58,326 bases of DNA from Pseudonocardia sp. (GCF_025465255.1 NZ_JAODNI010000033.1:1-58326); one strand, 5' to 3'; shown: positions 42,547 to 51,776, counted from the stretch's first letter. Notes: generated from the sequence alone by a model not told the origin. Made by a program: numbers and translations.

Positions 42547-43311
42547 TCAGAATCCGAGGTAGGCGTGCCGCAGGGCGTCGTCCGCGGCGAGCTCGGCCGC
42601 GGGTGCGGTGGCGACGACGCGGCCCAGCCCGAGGACGACCCCGACGTCGGCGATGGACAGGGCGCTGCGCGCGTTCTGCTCGACGAGCAGGATCGCCAGC
42701 TCGGTCTCCCGCACCAGGTCCCGGAGCATCCCGAAGATCTGCGAGACGATCCGCGGCGCGAGGCCCAGCGACGGCTCGTCGAGCAGCAGGACGTCCGGCC
42801 CGGAGACCAGCGCCCGGCCGATGACCAGCATCTGCCGCTCTCCACCGGAGAGGGTGTGGGCGTCGCGGCGACGGCGCTCGGCCAGTGCGGGGAACATCGT
42901 GTAGACGTCCTCGGCGGTGCGCTCGGTCCGCTTCCGGGCGGAGCCGAGCAGCGCGCCGAGCCGGAGGTTCTCCTCCACCGTCAGCTCGGTGATCACGCCG
43001 CGGCCCTCGGGCACGTGGGCCACCCCGGCCCGCGCGATCTTCTCCGCCGCAGCGGCGGTCAGGTCCGTGCCGTCGACGTGCACGCTCCCGGCGGTGGGCC
43101 GGACGAGCCCGGAGATCGTCCGGAGCAGGGTGGTCTTGCCCGCGCCGTTGGCGCCGAGCACGGCGGTGATGTGCCCGCGCTCGGCGGTGACGTCGACGCC
43201 GTCGAGGGCGCGGACCGGACCGTAGCCGGCGGTGAGCCCGCGCACGGCGAGGGCCGCCTTCGGGAAGGTCGCGGTAAGGCCCTCGGCCCCCGTGTCCGCC
43301 GAGGTGCTCAC
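42547..43311 (-). CDS. livF: LivF-type ABC transporter ATPase
   Basis: 254 residues, GTG start overlapping the LivG stop (GTGA). Walker A GANGAGKTT, signature LSGGERQM, Walker B DVLLLDEPSLGLAP, H-loop region LLVEQNARSALSIAD and C-terminal AYLGF, the usual LivF ending. Partner ATPase of LivG in the five-gene transporter. Confidence 0.93.
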   Translation of the reverse strand: MSTSADTGAEGLTATFPKAALAVRGLTAGYGPVRALDGVDVTAERGHITAVLGANGAGKTTLLRTISGLVRPTAGSVHVDGTDLTAAAAEKIARAGVAHVPEGRGVITELTVEENLRLGALLGSARKRTERTAEDVYTMFPALAERRRRDAHTLSGGERQMLVIGRALVSGPDVLLLDEPSLGLAPRIVSQIFGMLRDLVRETELAILLVEQNARSALSIADVGVVLGLGRVVATAPAAELAADDALRHAYLGF

Positions 43312-44126
43312 TGGACCGCCTCCTCGCCGAGGTAGGCGTCGACGACCGCGGGATCGTCGCGCACCTCGTCCGGCGGCCCGTCCGCGACGACCTTGCCGAA
43401 GTCCAGCACCGTGATCCGGTCGCAGACGCTCATCACCAGGTCCATGTGGTGCTCGACCAGCACGACCGCCATCCGCGCGGTCAGCGTGCGGATCAGTGCG
43501 CCGAGTTCGGCCATCTCGTCCTCGCCCAGGCCGCTCGCGGGCTCGTCGAGCAGCAGCATCTCCGGTTCGGCCACCAGCGCGCGGGCGAGCGCGACCCGCT
43601 TCTGCACCGGGTAGGGAAGGCTGCCGGGCAGCCGATCGGCGTAGTGCGCGGCGCCCAGCTCGTCCAGGGCCGCCAGGGCCCGGTCCCGTAGGGCACGCTC
43701 GTCGCGGTCCGAGCGGCGCAGGGCGAGCAGGGCGGACCCGAAACCCGCTCGGCGGTGCCGGTCCGCGCCGATCATCACGTTCTCGGTGACCGTCAGGCCG
43801 CGGAAGAGCCCGACGCCCTGCAGGGTCCGGGCGATCCCCGTCCCGGCGAGCTTGTGCGGGCGCAGGTCCCGGACCGGTTCGCCGTGCCAGGACAGGGTGC
43901 CGGCGTCCGGGCGGACGAAGCCGCAGCACACGTTGAACAAGGTCGTCTTGCCGGCGCCGTTCGGGCCGATCACGCCGTGCACCGACCCCGGCGCGACGGC
44001 GAGCGAGACGTCGTCGAGGGCGACGAGCCCGCCGAAGCGGACCTCCACGCCGTCGACGGCGAACAAGGGCGCGGCCGTGCGGACGGCGCCCGGCGGGGGG
44101 ACGGGATCGGGCCTGGGCTCGGTCAC
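43308..44126 (-). CDS. livG: LivG-type ABC transporter ATPase
   Basis: 272 residues. Walker A GPNGAGKTT, Walker B EMLLLDEPASGLGEDE, H-loop VLVEHHMDLVMSVCDRI and the LivG-specific C-terminus DDPAVVDAYLGEEAV. The ABC signature LPYPVQKRVALAR is divergent from LSGGQ; LivG proteins often read LPYGxQRR. First gene of the operon livG-livF-livH-livM-binding protein, divergent from the PucR regulator. Confidence 0.92.
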   Translation of the reverse strand: MTEPRPDPVPPPGAVRTAAPLFAVDGVEVRFGGLVALDDVSLAVAPGSVHGVIGPNGAGKTTLFNVCCGFVRPDAGTLSWHGEPVRDLRPHKLAGTGIARTLQGVGLFRGLTVTENVMIGADRHRRAGFGSALLALRRSDRDERALRDRALAALDELGAAHYADRLPGSLPYPVQKRVALARALVAEPEMLLLDEPASGLGEDEMAELGALIRTLTARMAVVLVEHHMDLVMSVCDRITVLDFGKVVADGPPDEVRDDPAVVDAYLGEEAVQ

Positions 44127-44326
44127 GGGGCGCGGCCTCCGGGCGTCGTCGGCGGTGACGAGGGGGGTGACGAGACCGGGTGAGCGGCGTCATCCGGACG
44201 GGGTCCAGATTGGGCGCTGGGACCAGACACCGCCATGGACGCAGCGCACAACATCGCTGGCCGATCGCTGGGCGGAACGCCCGAATGGGTGGACGACGAG
44301 GGCCGTCCTGCTGCACAGTTCCCGTC

Positions 44327-45604
44327 GTGCTGTCCACCGGCGGGGAGCGGGCGTCCGAGGCTGTGCCGACGCCTCCGGGACACCGTCGTGTGCGCGGCGC
44401 ACGACACGACCCCGTGGTCGACGACGCGCTCCGCGTGCTCGGCGCCGTGCTCCTCGACGAGATCGACCTGCTCGCGGACCGGCTGACCCTGCAGATCCTG
44501 CAGCACGAGTCCTGCTACGGCGAGCTGGGCCTGATCGACGAACTGCGCGACGCCTCGCTGCGCAACCTCCACCGCGGCGTCCAGGTGCTCGCCGGCACGG
44601 TTCCGGACGGTGTCGACCCGGTCGACAGCACGCGGGAGACCGGCCGGACCCGGGCCCGGCAGGGCGTCCCGCTCGAGGCGGTGCTGCACGGCTACCGGCT
44701 CGGCGGGCGACTGATCTGGGAGGCCCTGCTCACGGCGTCGCGGCAGCGGTTCGACGGGGCGTACGACGTCGCCCTGCTGGACGCCGCCGGCTACATCTGG
44801 CGGACCAACGACGGCAGCTCGGCGGTGCTCGTCGACGCCTACCGGCAGGAGGAGTCGCGGATGCGCGGCCACGACCTCAGCCGGCGGCGGGCCGCCCTGG
44901 ACGGGCTGCTGGGCGGCCGCGGGCGGGACCCGGGGTTCGTCCGGGACGCGGCGGTGGTGCTCGGGCTCCCGGACACCGGGCCGCTGCTGTGCGCCGTCGG
45001 CTGCGTCGAGACCGCGGGACACGATCCGCTGCACGATCCGCAGGAGACCCTGGCGGCCCAGGGGATCGACTCGGTGTGGGCGCTGCGGCAGGGGGAGATG
45101 GTCGGCCTGGTGGCCGCGCGGGGGCGCTCGGCCCGGGAGATCGGCGCGCTGCTGGAGCCGAGCGTCGTCGGCCGGGTCGGGCTGTCCGGCCTCGTCGAGG
45201 GCCTGGGTATGGCCGACGCCGGCTACCGGATGGCGCAGGCCGCCGTCCGCACGCTCGTCGCGGCGGGCCTGGCCGTCCTCGACGACCGGCTGCCGGAGGC
45301 GTTGCTGGCGGACAGCCCGGAACTGCTGCCGCGGGTGCTGGACTCCGCGCTCGGCGGCCTGCTCGGGCTGCCCGCGGCGGACCGGAAGGTGCTTCTGGAC
45401 ACCCTGGACGCGCTGCTGATCAGCGGTGGCTCGCCGACCCACGCCGCGCGGACGCTGTTCTGCCACCGCAACACGGTGATCTACCGGCTGCGCCGGATCG
45501 AGGCGGTCACCGGGCGCCGGATCGCCGATCCGCGGGACCGGCTGTTGCTGAGCCTCGGCGTGATGGCGGCCCGGGCCCGCCCTCCCGCGTCCGGACGGGC
45601 CTGA
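44327..45604 (+). CDS. PucR-family (CdaR-like) transcriptional regulator
   Basis: 425 residues from GTG 44327; the exact start is uncertain because no clear SD is present and GTG codons also occur slightly downstream. A long sensor region (about 25-340, with RQGVPLEAVLHGYRLGGRLI near 118-137, the RsbRD/PucR N-terminal motif) precedes the C-terminal PucR HTH: GGSPTHAARTLFCHRNTVIY then RLRRIEAVTGR. PucR-type proteins activate purine, amine or amino-acid utilisation genes. Divergent from the liv-type ABC operon, its most likely target. Confidence 0.85.
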   Translation: MLSTGGERASEAVPTPPGHRRVRGARHDPVVDDALRVLGAVLLDEIDLLADRLTLQILQHESCYGELGLIDELRDASLRNLHRGVQVLAGTVPDGVDPVDSTRETGRTRARQGVPLEAVLHGYRLGGRLIWEALLTASRQRFDGAYDVALLDAAGYIWRTNDGSSAVLVDAYRQEESRMRGHDLSRRRAALDGLLGGRGRDPGFVRDAAVVLGLPDTGPLLCAVGCVETAGHDPLHDPQETLAAQGIDSVWALRQGEMVGLVAARGRSAREIGALLEPSVVGRVGLSGLVEGLGMADAGYRMAQAAVRTLVAAGLAVLDDRLPEALLADSPELLPRVLDSALGGLLGLPAADRKVLLDTLDALLISGGSPTHAARTLFCHRNTVIYRLRRIEAVTGRRIADPRDRLLLSLGVMAARARPPASGRA

Positions 45605-45677
45605 CCGGCACGAGCCGTTCACCCGCCCGACGACCGGGTGTTCCCGGCCGGCCATCTCGGGCCGATGGGGTGCGGGG

Positions 45678-46352
45678 ATGCGGTTGGCCGTTCTCGACAT
45701 GGCGGGCACCACCGTGGCCGACGACGGGCTCGTCCTCGACGCGGTCCGGCGTGGCCTCACCGCGGTGCGCGTCCCCCTGGACGGCCCGCGGTTCCCCGCG
45801 CTGCGCCGGCAGGCCGAGGCGACGATGGACAGGGCGACGCTGACCGTCTTCGGCGATCTCCTCGACGGCGACATGCAGCTGGCGCGACGGGCGGCCGTGG
45901 CCTACGAGGCCTGCCTGGCCACGGCGGTGGCGGCCGGGCGGATCCGGGAGATCCCCGGGGCCCGGGCGGCGATCGAGATGCTGCGCGCGTCAGGGGTGGC
46001 CGTCGCGCTGGTCTGCGGGTTCGGGCCGGAGACCCGAGACGCGGTGATCGACGCGCTCGGCTGGTCCGGCCTCGTCGACGCCGTGCTCTCGCCCTCCGAC
46101 GCCGGCGGGCGCGGCATGCCGGATCCGGCGCTGGTCCTCGGCGCGGCGAGGCGCACCGAGGTGGAGTTGCCCGACGCCGTCGTCGCCGGCGACGCGAGCG
46201 CCGGGATCCTCGCGGCGGTCCGGGCGGGGGCCGGGCTCGCCGTGGGGGTCCGCACCGGCGCGCACTCCGAGCCCGTGCTGCGCCGGGCGGGAGCGCACGC
46301 CGTGATCGACTCGGTGGCGGACCTGCCGGCGTTGCTCGGCCTGCCCGGCTGA
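45678..46352 (+). CDS. HAD-superfamily hydrolase, phosphonatase-like
   Basis: 224 residues. Motif I is VLDMAGTTVADDG with nucleophile Asp7; the AGTT variant (Ala in place of the second Asp) is typical of phosphonoacetaldehyde hydrolase and relatives. Motif II region ALVCGFGPETRDAVIDALGW and motif III GGRGMPDPALVLGAARR and AVVAGDASAGILAAVRAG are recognisable. No phosphonate transport or transaminase genes are adjacent, so true phosphonatase activity is uncertain. Confidence 0.85.
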   Translation: MRLAVLDMAGTTVADDGLVLDAVRRGLTAVRVPLDGPRFPALRRQAEATMDRATLTVFGDLLDGDMQLARRAAVAYEACLATAVAAGRIREIPGARAAIEMLRASGVAVALVCGFGPETRDAVIDALGWSGLVDAVLSPSDAGGRGMPDPALVLGAARRTEVELPDAVVAGDASAGILAAVRAGAGLAVGVRTGAHSEPVLRRAGAHAVIDSVADLPALLGLPG

Positions 46353-46364
46353 GCCAGGAGAGCT

Positions 46365-46396
46365 CGGAGCCGGTTCTCCCCGGAGCCGGTTGTCCC
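46365..46396. repeat. 16-bp direct repeat between convergent genes
   Basis: CGGAGCCGGTTCTCCC (46365-46380) is followed directly by CGGAGCCGGTTGTCCC (46381-46396), one mismatch. It lies between the HAD stop and the flavin-reductase stop; no clear terminator stem is formed. Confidence 0.6.
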
Positions 46397-46401
46397 CGGA
46401 C

Positions 46402-46941
46402 TCAGTTCTCCTCGGCGTCCGCGGTCCCCGCGGGCGGGGCCATGCCGTAGCTGCCCCGGTAGAAGGTCAGCGGAAGCCGGGCCGGGTCCGCACCGAGATC
46501 CGTGACGCGCCCGACGACCACGGTGTGGTCCCCGCCGTCGTACTCGTTCCAGAGGGTGCAATCGATCCAGGCGCTCACGCCGTCGAGGATCGGGGCCCCG
46601 GACGGGGCCGGCCGCCAGTTCTTGCCCGCGTACTTGTCCGTACCGGAGCGCGCGAACGCGTTGCTGACCTCCTGGTGGTCCTCGGCGAGGATGTTCACGC
46701 AGAACGAGCCGACCTCCCGGATCCGCGGCCACGTCGACGACGTGCGGGCGGGGGAGAAGCTGATCAACGGGGGGGCGAGCGAGAGCGACGCGAAGGACTG
46801 GCAGGTGAAGCCCAGCGGGCCGTCCGGCCCCTGTGCGGTGACGACCACGACGCCGGACACGAAGTGGCCGAGGACGTCCCGCATGGTCGCCGCGGTGACC
46901 GCCTCGGGAGCGGTGCTGGTGCTCGGCGTTGATCCCGTCAT
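46402..46941 (-). CDS. Flavin reductase-like (FMN-binding split-barrel) protein
   Basis: 179 residues from ATG 46941. Family motifs: MRDVLGHFVSGVVVVTAQGP near the N-terminus, GFTCQSFASLSLAPPLISFS (flavin phosphate loop), FCVNILAEDHQEVSNAFA and CTLWNEYDGGDHTVVVGRV. These enzymes reduce FMN or FAD with NAD(P)H for a partner monooxygenase; no such oxygenase is next to it. Divergent from an aldehyde dehydrogenase (140 bp between starts), possibly co-regulated. Confidence 0.9.
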   Translation of the reverse strand: MTGSTPSTSTAPEAVTAATMRDVLGHFVSGVVVVTAQGPDGPLGFTCQSFASLSLAPPLISFSPARTSSTWPRIREVGSFCVNILAEDHQEVSNAFARSGTDKYAGKNWRPAPSGAPILDGVSAWIDCTLWNEYDGGDHTVVVGRVTDLGADPARLPLTFYRGSYGMAPPAGTADAEEN

Positions 46942-47081
46942 ACCCCGACAGTAGGCAGCGACGGGGACGTTGACCATCCGCCGTGCGCCGGATCGCCCTG
47001 CGCTCCGCGCAGGTCGTTGCCGCCGGGTCGTCGCTCGTGCGAAGGTCGACGGCACACGACGTGGTGGAGGTGCCCTGCCCG

Positions 47082-48557
47082 ATGGCCGATCTCGAGCGGT
47101 TCTCGATGCTGATCGGCGGCAAGCCCGTCGACGCCCAGTCCGGCCGGACCTTCGAATCCCAGAACCCGTACACCGGTCGGCCGTGGGCGCTGGTCCCGGA
47201 CGGGGGCCCGGAGGACGTCGACGCCGCCGTGTCCGCGGCCCGCACCGCCCTGAACGGCGAGTGGGGTGCCACCACCGGCTTCGCCCGGGCCGCGCTGCTG
47301 CGGCGCCTCGGGGAGCTGGTGGGGCAGAACGCCGAACGCCTCGCCCGGCTCGAGGTCGCCGACTCGGGGAAGCTCTACCGCGAGATGATCGGCCAGCTGA
47401 CCGGGCTCGGCGGCTGGTACGCGTACTACGCGGGGCTCGCGGACAAGATCGAGGGCCGGCAGATCCCCTCGCCGAACCCGAACTACCTCGTCTACACCCG
47501 GCACGAGCCCGTCGGGGTCGTCGCGGCGATCACGCCCTGGAACTCGCCGCTGCTGCTGATGACCTGGAAGCTCGCGCCCGCGCTGGCCGCCGGCTGCACG
47601 ATCGTGATCAAGCCGTCGGAGCACTCGCCGGTGTCCACGCTGGCCTTCGCGGAGCTGATCGAGCAGGCGGGGTTTCCGCCGGGCGTCGTCAACGTCGTGT
47701 CCGGGCAGAGCCGGGAGGTGGGGGCCGCGCTGGCCGGGCACCCGGGCGTGGACAAGGTCGCGTTCACCGGCTCGACGGCCACCGGCCGGGCGGTGGCGCA
47801 CGCCGCGGCGGAGAACCTGAACAAGGTCACCCTGGAGCTCGGCGGGAAGTCCCCGCAGGTCGTGTTCCCGGACGCGGACCTGAAGGCGGCGGCGAACGGG
47901 CTGGTCGCGGGCGTGTTCGCGGCGACCGGGCAGACCTGCATGGCCGGCAGCCGGCTGATCGTGCACGAGGACGTGCACGACGAGCTGGTCCGGCTCGTCG
48001 CGGAGCGCGCGTCGCAGATCCGGCTCGGGGACCCGAACGACCCGGAGACCGAGATGGGGCCGGTCGCGAACGGCCCGCAGTACGAGAAGGTCCTCGGCTA
48101 CCTGCGCACCGCGCGGGACGAGGGCGCCACGGTCGCCTACGGCGGCGGCGCGGACGAGGGTCTGGGCGGCTACTTCGTGCAGCCGACGGTGCTCACGGGC
48201 GTCGGACCGGAGTCGACGATCGTCCGCGAGGAGGTCTTCGGCCCGGTGCTCTCGGCGTACACGTTCCGCACCGAGGAGGAGGCGGTCGAGCTGGCCAACG
48301 ACACGCCGTACGGCCTCGCCTCCGCGGTGTGGACGAAGGACGTGCACCGCGGCCACCGGGTCGCCGCGAAGATCCGGGCGGGCACGGTGTGGATCAACGC
48401 CTACCGCGTGGTGGCGCCGAGCGTGCCCTTCGGCGGCGTCGGGCTCAGCGGCCTGGGCCGGGAGAACGGCGCGGGCGCGGTCTCGGAGTACACCGAGGAG
48501 AAGGCGGTGTGGGTGGAGCTCAGCGGCGAGACGCGGGACCCGTTCACCCTGGGGTGA
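47082..48557 (+). CDS. NAD(P)-dependent aldehyde dehydrogenase
   Basis: 491 residues from ATG 47082 (SD GGAGGT 10 nt upstream), normal family length; 33 upstream in-frame codons look non-family. Catalytic Glu252 in LELGGKSP and nucleophile Cys286 in GQTCMAG are present, with ITPWNSPLLLMTWKLAPALA for cofactor binding. FGGVGLSGLGRENG near the C-terminus is the betaine-aldehyde/aromatic-aldehyde type. It oxidises an aldehyde to the acid. The amine oxidase farther upstream makes aldehydes, but it is too distant (24 kb) to assign a link. Confidence 0.92.
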   Translation: MADLERFSMLIGGKPVDAQSGRTFESQNPYTGRPWALVPDGGPEDVDAAVSAARTALNGEWGATTGFARAALLRRLGELVGQNAERLARLEVADSGKLYREMIGQLTGLGGWYAYYAGLADKIEGRQIPSPNPNYLVYTRHEPVGVVAAITPWNSPLLLMTWKLAPALAAGCTIVIKPSEHSPVSTLAFAELIEQAGFPPGVVNVVSGQSREVGAALAGHPGVDKVAFTGSTATGRAVAHAAAENLNKVTLELGGKSPQVVFPDADLKAAANGLVAGVFAATGQTCMAGSRLIVHEDVHDELVRLVAERASQIRLGDPNDPETEMGPVANGPQYEKVLGYLRTARDEGATVAYGGGADEGLGGYFVQPTVLTGVGPESTIVREEVFGPVLSAYTFRTEEEAVELANDTPYGLASAVWTKDVHRGHRVAAKIRAGTVWINAYRVVAPSVPFGGVGLSGLGRENGAGAVSEYTEEKAVWVELSGETRDPFTLG

Positions 48558-48680
48558 GCCGTCCGGCCCGAAAGCCGTCCGGCAGCGGATCACCCGGACG
48601 GGCGGTCCGGGGGGCGTCAGCCGATCGGGGGGCCTGTCGCGGGTGTGCGGGGCCCGCCCGACCGACACACTGCTCTCGGT

Positions 48681-48722
48681 CGGCGCCGCCCTGTACTCGT
48701 GGGGAGCCCGGGGGCGGCGCCG
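48681..48722. terminator. Stem-loop, probable terminator
   Basis: Perfect 11-bp arms (CGGCGCCGCCC at 48681-48691 and its complement at 48712-48722) with a 20-nt loop, after the ALDH gene and before the convergent sigma-factor stop. No U-tract, as usual in this GC class. Confidence 0.5.
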
Positions 48723-48734
48723 GCCTGGGAACGA

Positions 48735-48768
48735 GATCCGACCCGGACGAAGGCGCCCGGGCCGGATC
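48735..48768. terminator. Stem-loop, probable terminator of the sigma-factor gene
   Basis: Twelve-bp arms with one mismatch (48735-48746, GATCCGACCCGG; 48757-48768). It lies 27 bp beyond the minus-strand sigma gene stop; followed on the plus strand by a T-richer stretch (TTGGTCGTTT). Confidence 0.5.
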
Positions 48769-48794
48769 TTGGTCGTTTCGGCGGTGGCCGGCTG

Positions 48795-49904
48795 TCAGCT
48801 GGCGTAGGCGCGCAGGCGGTCCGCCCGCTCACCGATCCGCAGCTTGGCCATGACCTCACGCTCGATTTGGCGGACCCGCTCGCGGGAGAGCCCGAAGCGG
48901 CGACCGATCTGATCCAGCGTGCGCGGCTGCCCGTCGTCCAGGCCGTACCGCATCCGGATCACCGCCTGCTCGCGGTCCTCCAGCGTCGAGAGCACCCGGC
49001 GCAGGTCGTCGTGCAGCAGGTGCGAGATCACGGTGTTCTCGGCGTCCGCGGCCTCGGCGTCCTCGATGAAGTCCCCGAGCGGGGCCTCCTCGTCGGTGCC
49101 GACGGGCATGTCCAGGCTCACCGGGTCACGGGCGTGGTCCAGCAGGTCCGCGATCTTCTCGACGGGCAGGCCCGACTCCTCGGCCATCTCCTCGTGCGTG
49201 GCCTCGCGGCCCATCCGCTGGTGCATGTCCCGCTTGATCCGGGCCAGCTTGTTGACCTGCTCGACCAGGTGGACGGGCAGCCGGATGGTGCGGGCCTGGT
49301 CCGCCATGCCACGGGTGATGGCCTGTCGGATCCACCACGTCGCGTACGTGGAGAACTTGAAGCCCTTCGCGTAGTCGAACTTCTCGACGGCGCGGATCAG
49401 GCCCAGGTTCCCCTCCTGGATGAGGTCCAGGAGCGGCATCCCGCGGCCGGTGTAGCGCTTGGCCAGGGACACGACGAGCCGGAGGTTGGCCTCCAGCAGG
49501 TGGTTGCGAGCCCGGGCGCCGTCGCGGACGACGGCCCGCAGGTCACGGGCGAGCCCGGCCTCGATCTCCTCGCCGGTGTCGGCGGCGGTGTCGAGCTTGT
49601 GCTTCGCGAAGACGCCCGCCTCGATCCGCCGGGCGAGGTCGACCTCCTGGGCGGCGGTGAGCAGTGCGGTCTTGCCGATGCCGTTGAGGTACACACGCAC
49701 CAGGTCCGCGGCGGGACTCTGCGCGTCGAGGTCCTCGGCGGTGAGCTCCGGCCGGGCGGACGGTTCCACCTCGTCGGAAGAGGTACGCTGGCTCGGCAGG
49801 CTCCGCGGCGAGCCGGTGGACTTCCGGACCGGGGACTTGCGGGCAGCCGTCCGCGCGGTGGCGGCTTCGGCGGCCTTCGGCGACACGGTGGTCGGCGCTG
49901 TCAT
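48795..49904 (-). CDS. sigB: Principal-like group 2 RNA polymerase sigma factor (SigB/HrdB family)
   Basis: 369 residues. Regions 1.2 ([20 protein letters not shown]), 2.1-2.4 ([39 protein letters not shown]), 3 ([19 protein letters not shown]) and 4 ([20 protein letters not shown]) are complete, while the long region 1.1 of the essential sigma-A is absent. This is the layout of mycobacterial SigB and streptomycete HrdB relatives, stress and stationary-phase sigma factors. SD GGGGAGGA. The upstream GGGAAC-N17-CGTT promoter fits control by an ECF factor, as known for mycobacterial sigB. Confidence 0.9.
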   Translation of the reverse strand: MTAPTTVSPKAAEAATARTAARKSPVRKSTGSPRSLPSQRTSSDEVEPSARPELTAEDLDAQSPAADLVRVYLNGIGKTALLTAAQEVDLARRIEAGVFAKHKLDTAADTGEEIEAGLARDLRAVVRDGARARNHLLEANLRLVVSLAKRYTGRGMPLLDLIQEGNLGLIRAVEKFDYAKGFKFSTYATWWIRQAITRGMADQARTIRLPVHLVEQVNKLARIKRDMHQRMGREATHEEMAEESGLPVEKIADLLDHARDPVSLDMPVGTDEEAPLGDFIEDAEAADAENTVISHLLHDDLRRVLSTLEDREQAVIRMRYGLDDGQPRTLDQIGRRFGLSRERVRQIEREVMAKLRIGERADRLRAYAS

Positions 49905-49989
49905 CTACGTTCCTCCCCATGCGACCCGGGCGGTACTGGCGACCTGGAAGCTGCTGATTGGTCGGAACCGCCGGGGTTCTACAGGGTTG

Positions 49990-50016
49990 AACGCACGTCG
50001 CCGGACAAACGTTCCC
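49990..50016 (-). promoter_or_regulatory. ECF-type (SigE/SigH-like) promoter of the sigB-like gene
   Basis: Minus strand: GGGAAC (50016-50011), 17 nt, CGTT (49993-49990), the textbook -35/-10 pair of SigE/SigH/SigR-class promoters. About 86 nt separate it from the ATG at 49904. Confidence 0.65.
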
Positions 50017-50111
50017 GCGATACGCATCCCCCGTCCGGGTCAATGCAGATCACCTTTTGGGCAAGATCACGGTTCGGGATCGTCCGGCGACGCCGTCCTA
50101 CCGCCTCGTCG

Positions 50112-51509
50112 TCACGGCGCGGGCACGCGCGGGGTGTCCCGCGGGTCCGCGACCGCCTTCGACGCCCGCCGCCTGCGGCTGGTGCTCCGCGGATCGGTGT
50201 CCGAGAGCTTCCGCACCGCCTCGAGCAGGGGCGGCCAGTCGTGACGCAGCGCGTCCCGGCCCATGAACAGGCCCAGGTGCCCGCCCGTCGCGGTCCGCTT
50301 CGTGATCTTCTTCGCGGGGGTGCCGACGGCGTCCGCGGCCGCGAACAGCTGCGCGGGCGGGGTGATGTGGTCCGTCGAGCCGGCCAGCAGGAACAACGGG
50401 CACGTGATGGAGCTCATGTCCACCTTCCGGCCGTCGATCTCCAGTTCGCCCGAGATCAGCCGGTTCTTCCAGAACAGGTTCTCCACGAGCCAGAGGTAGA
50501 AGGCGCCCGGGATGTCCTGCGTGTGCTTGAACCAGTCCTCGAAGACGCGGTAGCGCTCGACGTGCGCGGCGTCGTCGATGTTCTCGAGCAGCTGCAGCTG
50601 CCGGGAGATCTCGGACTGCGGCTGGATCATGATGAAGTTCGCCAGCACCGCGCGGCCGGGCATGTTCCCGCCGCCGGCCGCGACGAGCGCCTTGTACGGC
50701 GCCATGCCCAGCTTCCCGGCCATCGCCAGCGTCGAGGCCGCGATGACGGAGTCCCCGGCGTGGAAGTCGATCGGCGCGCCGGCCAGCGTGAGCGTGTGCA
50801 CCCGCTCCGGGTGCAGCGCGGCGTAGATGGTGGCCAGCCAGCCGCCCTGGCAGTCCCCGACGAGGTTCGCCTTCCCGCCCATCCGGCGGATCGAGCGGTC
50901 GATCATGTCGAGATAGTCCGTGACGGTGACCGTGCGCGTCGCGGAGGTGGCCGGCCGCCAGTCCAGCGAGTAGACCTTCGTCAGGCCCGCGGCGCGGACG
51001 ACGGCGATCTGGCTCTGCTGCGGCGAGAAGTCCACGACCGTCGACGAGTGCCCGGCCTGCGGCGGGAGCACCAGGGTCGGCACGACGGCGTCGTCGCGGT
51101 CCTCGGGTGCGGTGAAGTCCCGCAGGTGCGCGAACGGCGTGCTGAGCACGATCTCGTTCGGCAGGTGCCACTGCGGCACCCGGCGGTCCAGCATCGTCGA
51201 CCACCACGCCATACCGCGCGCGGCGGTCTCCAGCGGCGTCGTGAAGTGGGTGACGGTGTCGACCCAGGCCGTCGCGGTCGCGCGGGCCAGCTCGGCGACG
51301 CTCCGGGCCGTGGTGACGGCGTGGTAGCCGGCCAGGAAGCGGAGCGGGTCGGGGTGCGGCGAGCCGTCGTCGGCGTCGCCGCGCCCGCCCGGGACCGGGC
51401 CGGAGGTGCCGGCCAGCGGGACGGAGGCGAAGTCGTCCGAGCCGTCCTGCGGTCCGGCGTTCCTCGACCTGCGGTGCAGCTCCAACGGTGTCTGTGCAGC
51501 AGCAGTCAT
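50112..51509 (-). CDS. PhaC-like alpha/beta hydrolase with Cys nucleophile, divergent from phaC
   Basis: 465 residues from ATG 51509. The nucleophile elbow is NLVGDCQGGW with Cys220, as in PHA synthases (GxCxGG), not the Ser of ordinary lipases. STDHITPP and TGGHLGLFMG supply the candidate Asp and His. It is shorter than class I PhaC, lacks its long N-terminal domain and has a basic Arg/Ser-rich tail (STSRRRRASKAVA). It could be a second synthase, a synthase partner or an intracellular PHA depolymerase; DUF3141-type proteins look similar. It shares the divergent promoter region with phaC. Confidence 0.8.
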   Translation of the reverse strand: MTAAAQTPLELHRRSRNAGPQDGSDDFASVPLAGTSGPVPGGRGDADDGSPHPDPLRFLAGYHAVTTARSVAELARATATAWVDTVTHFTTPLETAARGMAWWSTMLDRRVPQWHLPNEIVLSTPFAHLRDFTAPEDRDDAVVPTLVLPPQAGHSSTVVDFSPQQSQIAVVRAAGLTKVYSLDWRPATSATRTVTVTDYLDMIDRSIRRMGGKANLVGDCQGGWLATIYAALHPERVHTLTLAGAPIDFHAGDSVIAASTLAMAGKLGMAPYKALVAAGGGNMPGRAVLANFIMIQPQSEISRQLQLLENIDDAAHVERYRVFEDWFKHTQDIPGAFYLWLVENLFWKNRLISGELEIDGRKVDMSSITCPLFLLAGSTDHITPPAQLFAAADAVGTPAKKITKRTATGGHLGLFMGRDALRHDWPPLLEAVRKLSDTDPRSTSRRRRASKAVADPRDTPRVPAP

Positions 51510-51553
51510 GGCCGTCTCCCATCTCCTTCGATGTCGGAGAAGTCCGATACCGA

Positions 51554-51582
51554 ACGGTAACCGTGATGAGGATCCCAAGCAA
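51554..51582 (-). promoter_or_regulatory. Sigma-70-type promoter of the PhaC-like hydrolase gene
   Basis: Minus strand TTGCTT (51582-51577), 17 nt, TACCGT (51559-51554), 44 nt before the ATG. The -35 lies inside CGCGTTGCTTG, an 11-mer also found at the phasin promoter (54105-54115). Confidence 0.5.
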
Positions 51583-51588
51583 CGCGGA

Positions 51589-51622
51589 GCTACCCATTGG
51601 TAGCGCTTGCTATCTCAAGCGC
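51589..51622. promoter_or_regulatory. Two adjoining palindromes in the phaC divergent promoter
   Basis: GCTACC-CATT-GGTAGC (51589-51604) and GCGCTTG-CTATCT-CAAGCGC (51603-51622) are both perfect and share two bases. They lie between the two divergent PHA genes, just upstream of the minus-strand -35. Candidate operators for a PHA-responsive repressor such as the XRE protein at 53635. Confidence 0.65.
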
Positions 51623-51776
51623 AGGTGACGGGGCATACACGTGACCCGGGTCCGCCATCCGGCGCTACCGGCGAGTACCCCTCACGATGGGATCACCGCC
51701 CCGAGGGGCCCCACGACCTGGGCATCTGCTCGCGGCGACGGACGCGATCCACGAACCACGGGAGGCTTGGCCACCG

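Noticed and set aside
46365..46396. Terminator between the HAD and flavin reductase genes
   Set aside because: The two 16-bp units are direct, not inverted, repeats and form no convincing stem.
50098..51597. 499-codon minus-strand ORF over the PhaC-like gene
   Set aside because: It is the shifted frame of the real gene at 50112-51509, which carries GDCQGGW and a normal hydrolase sequence.
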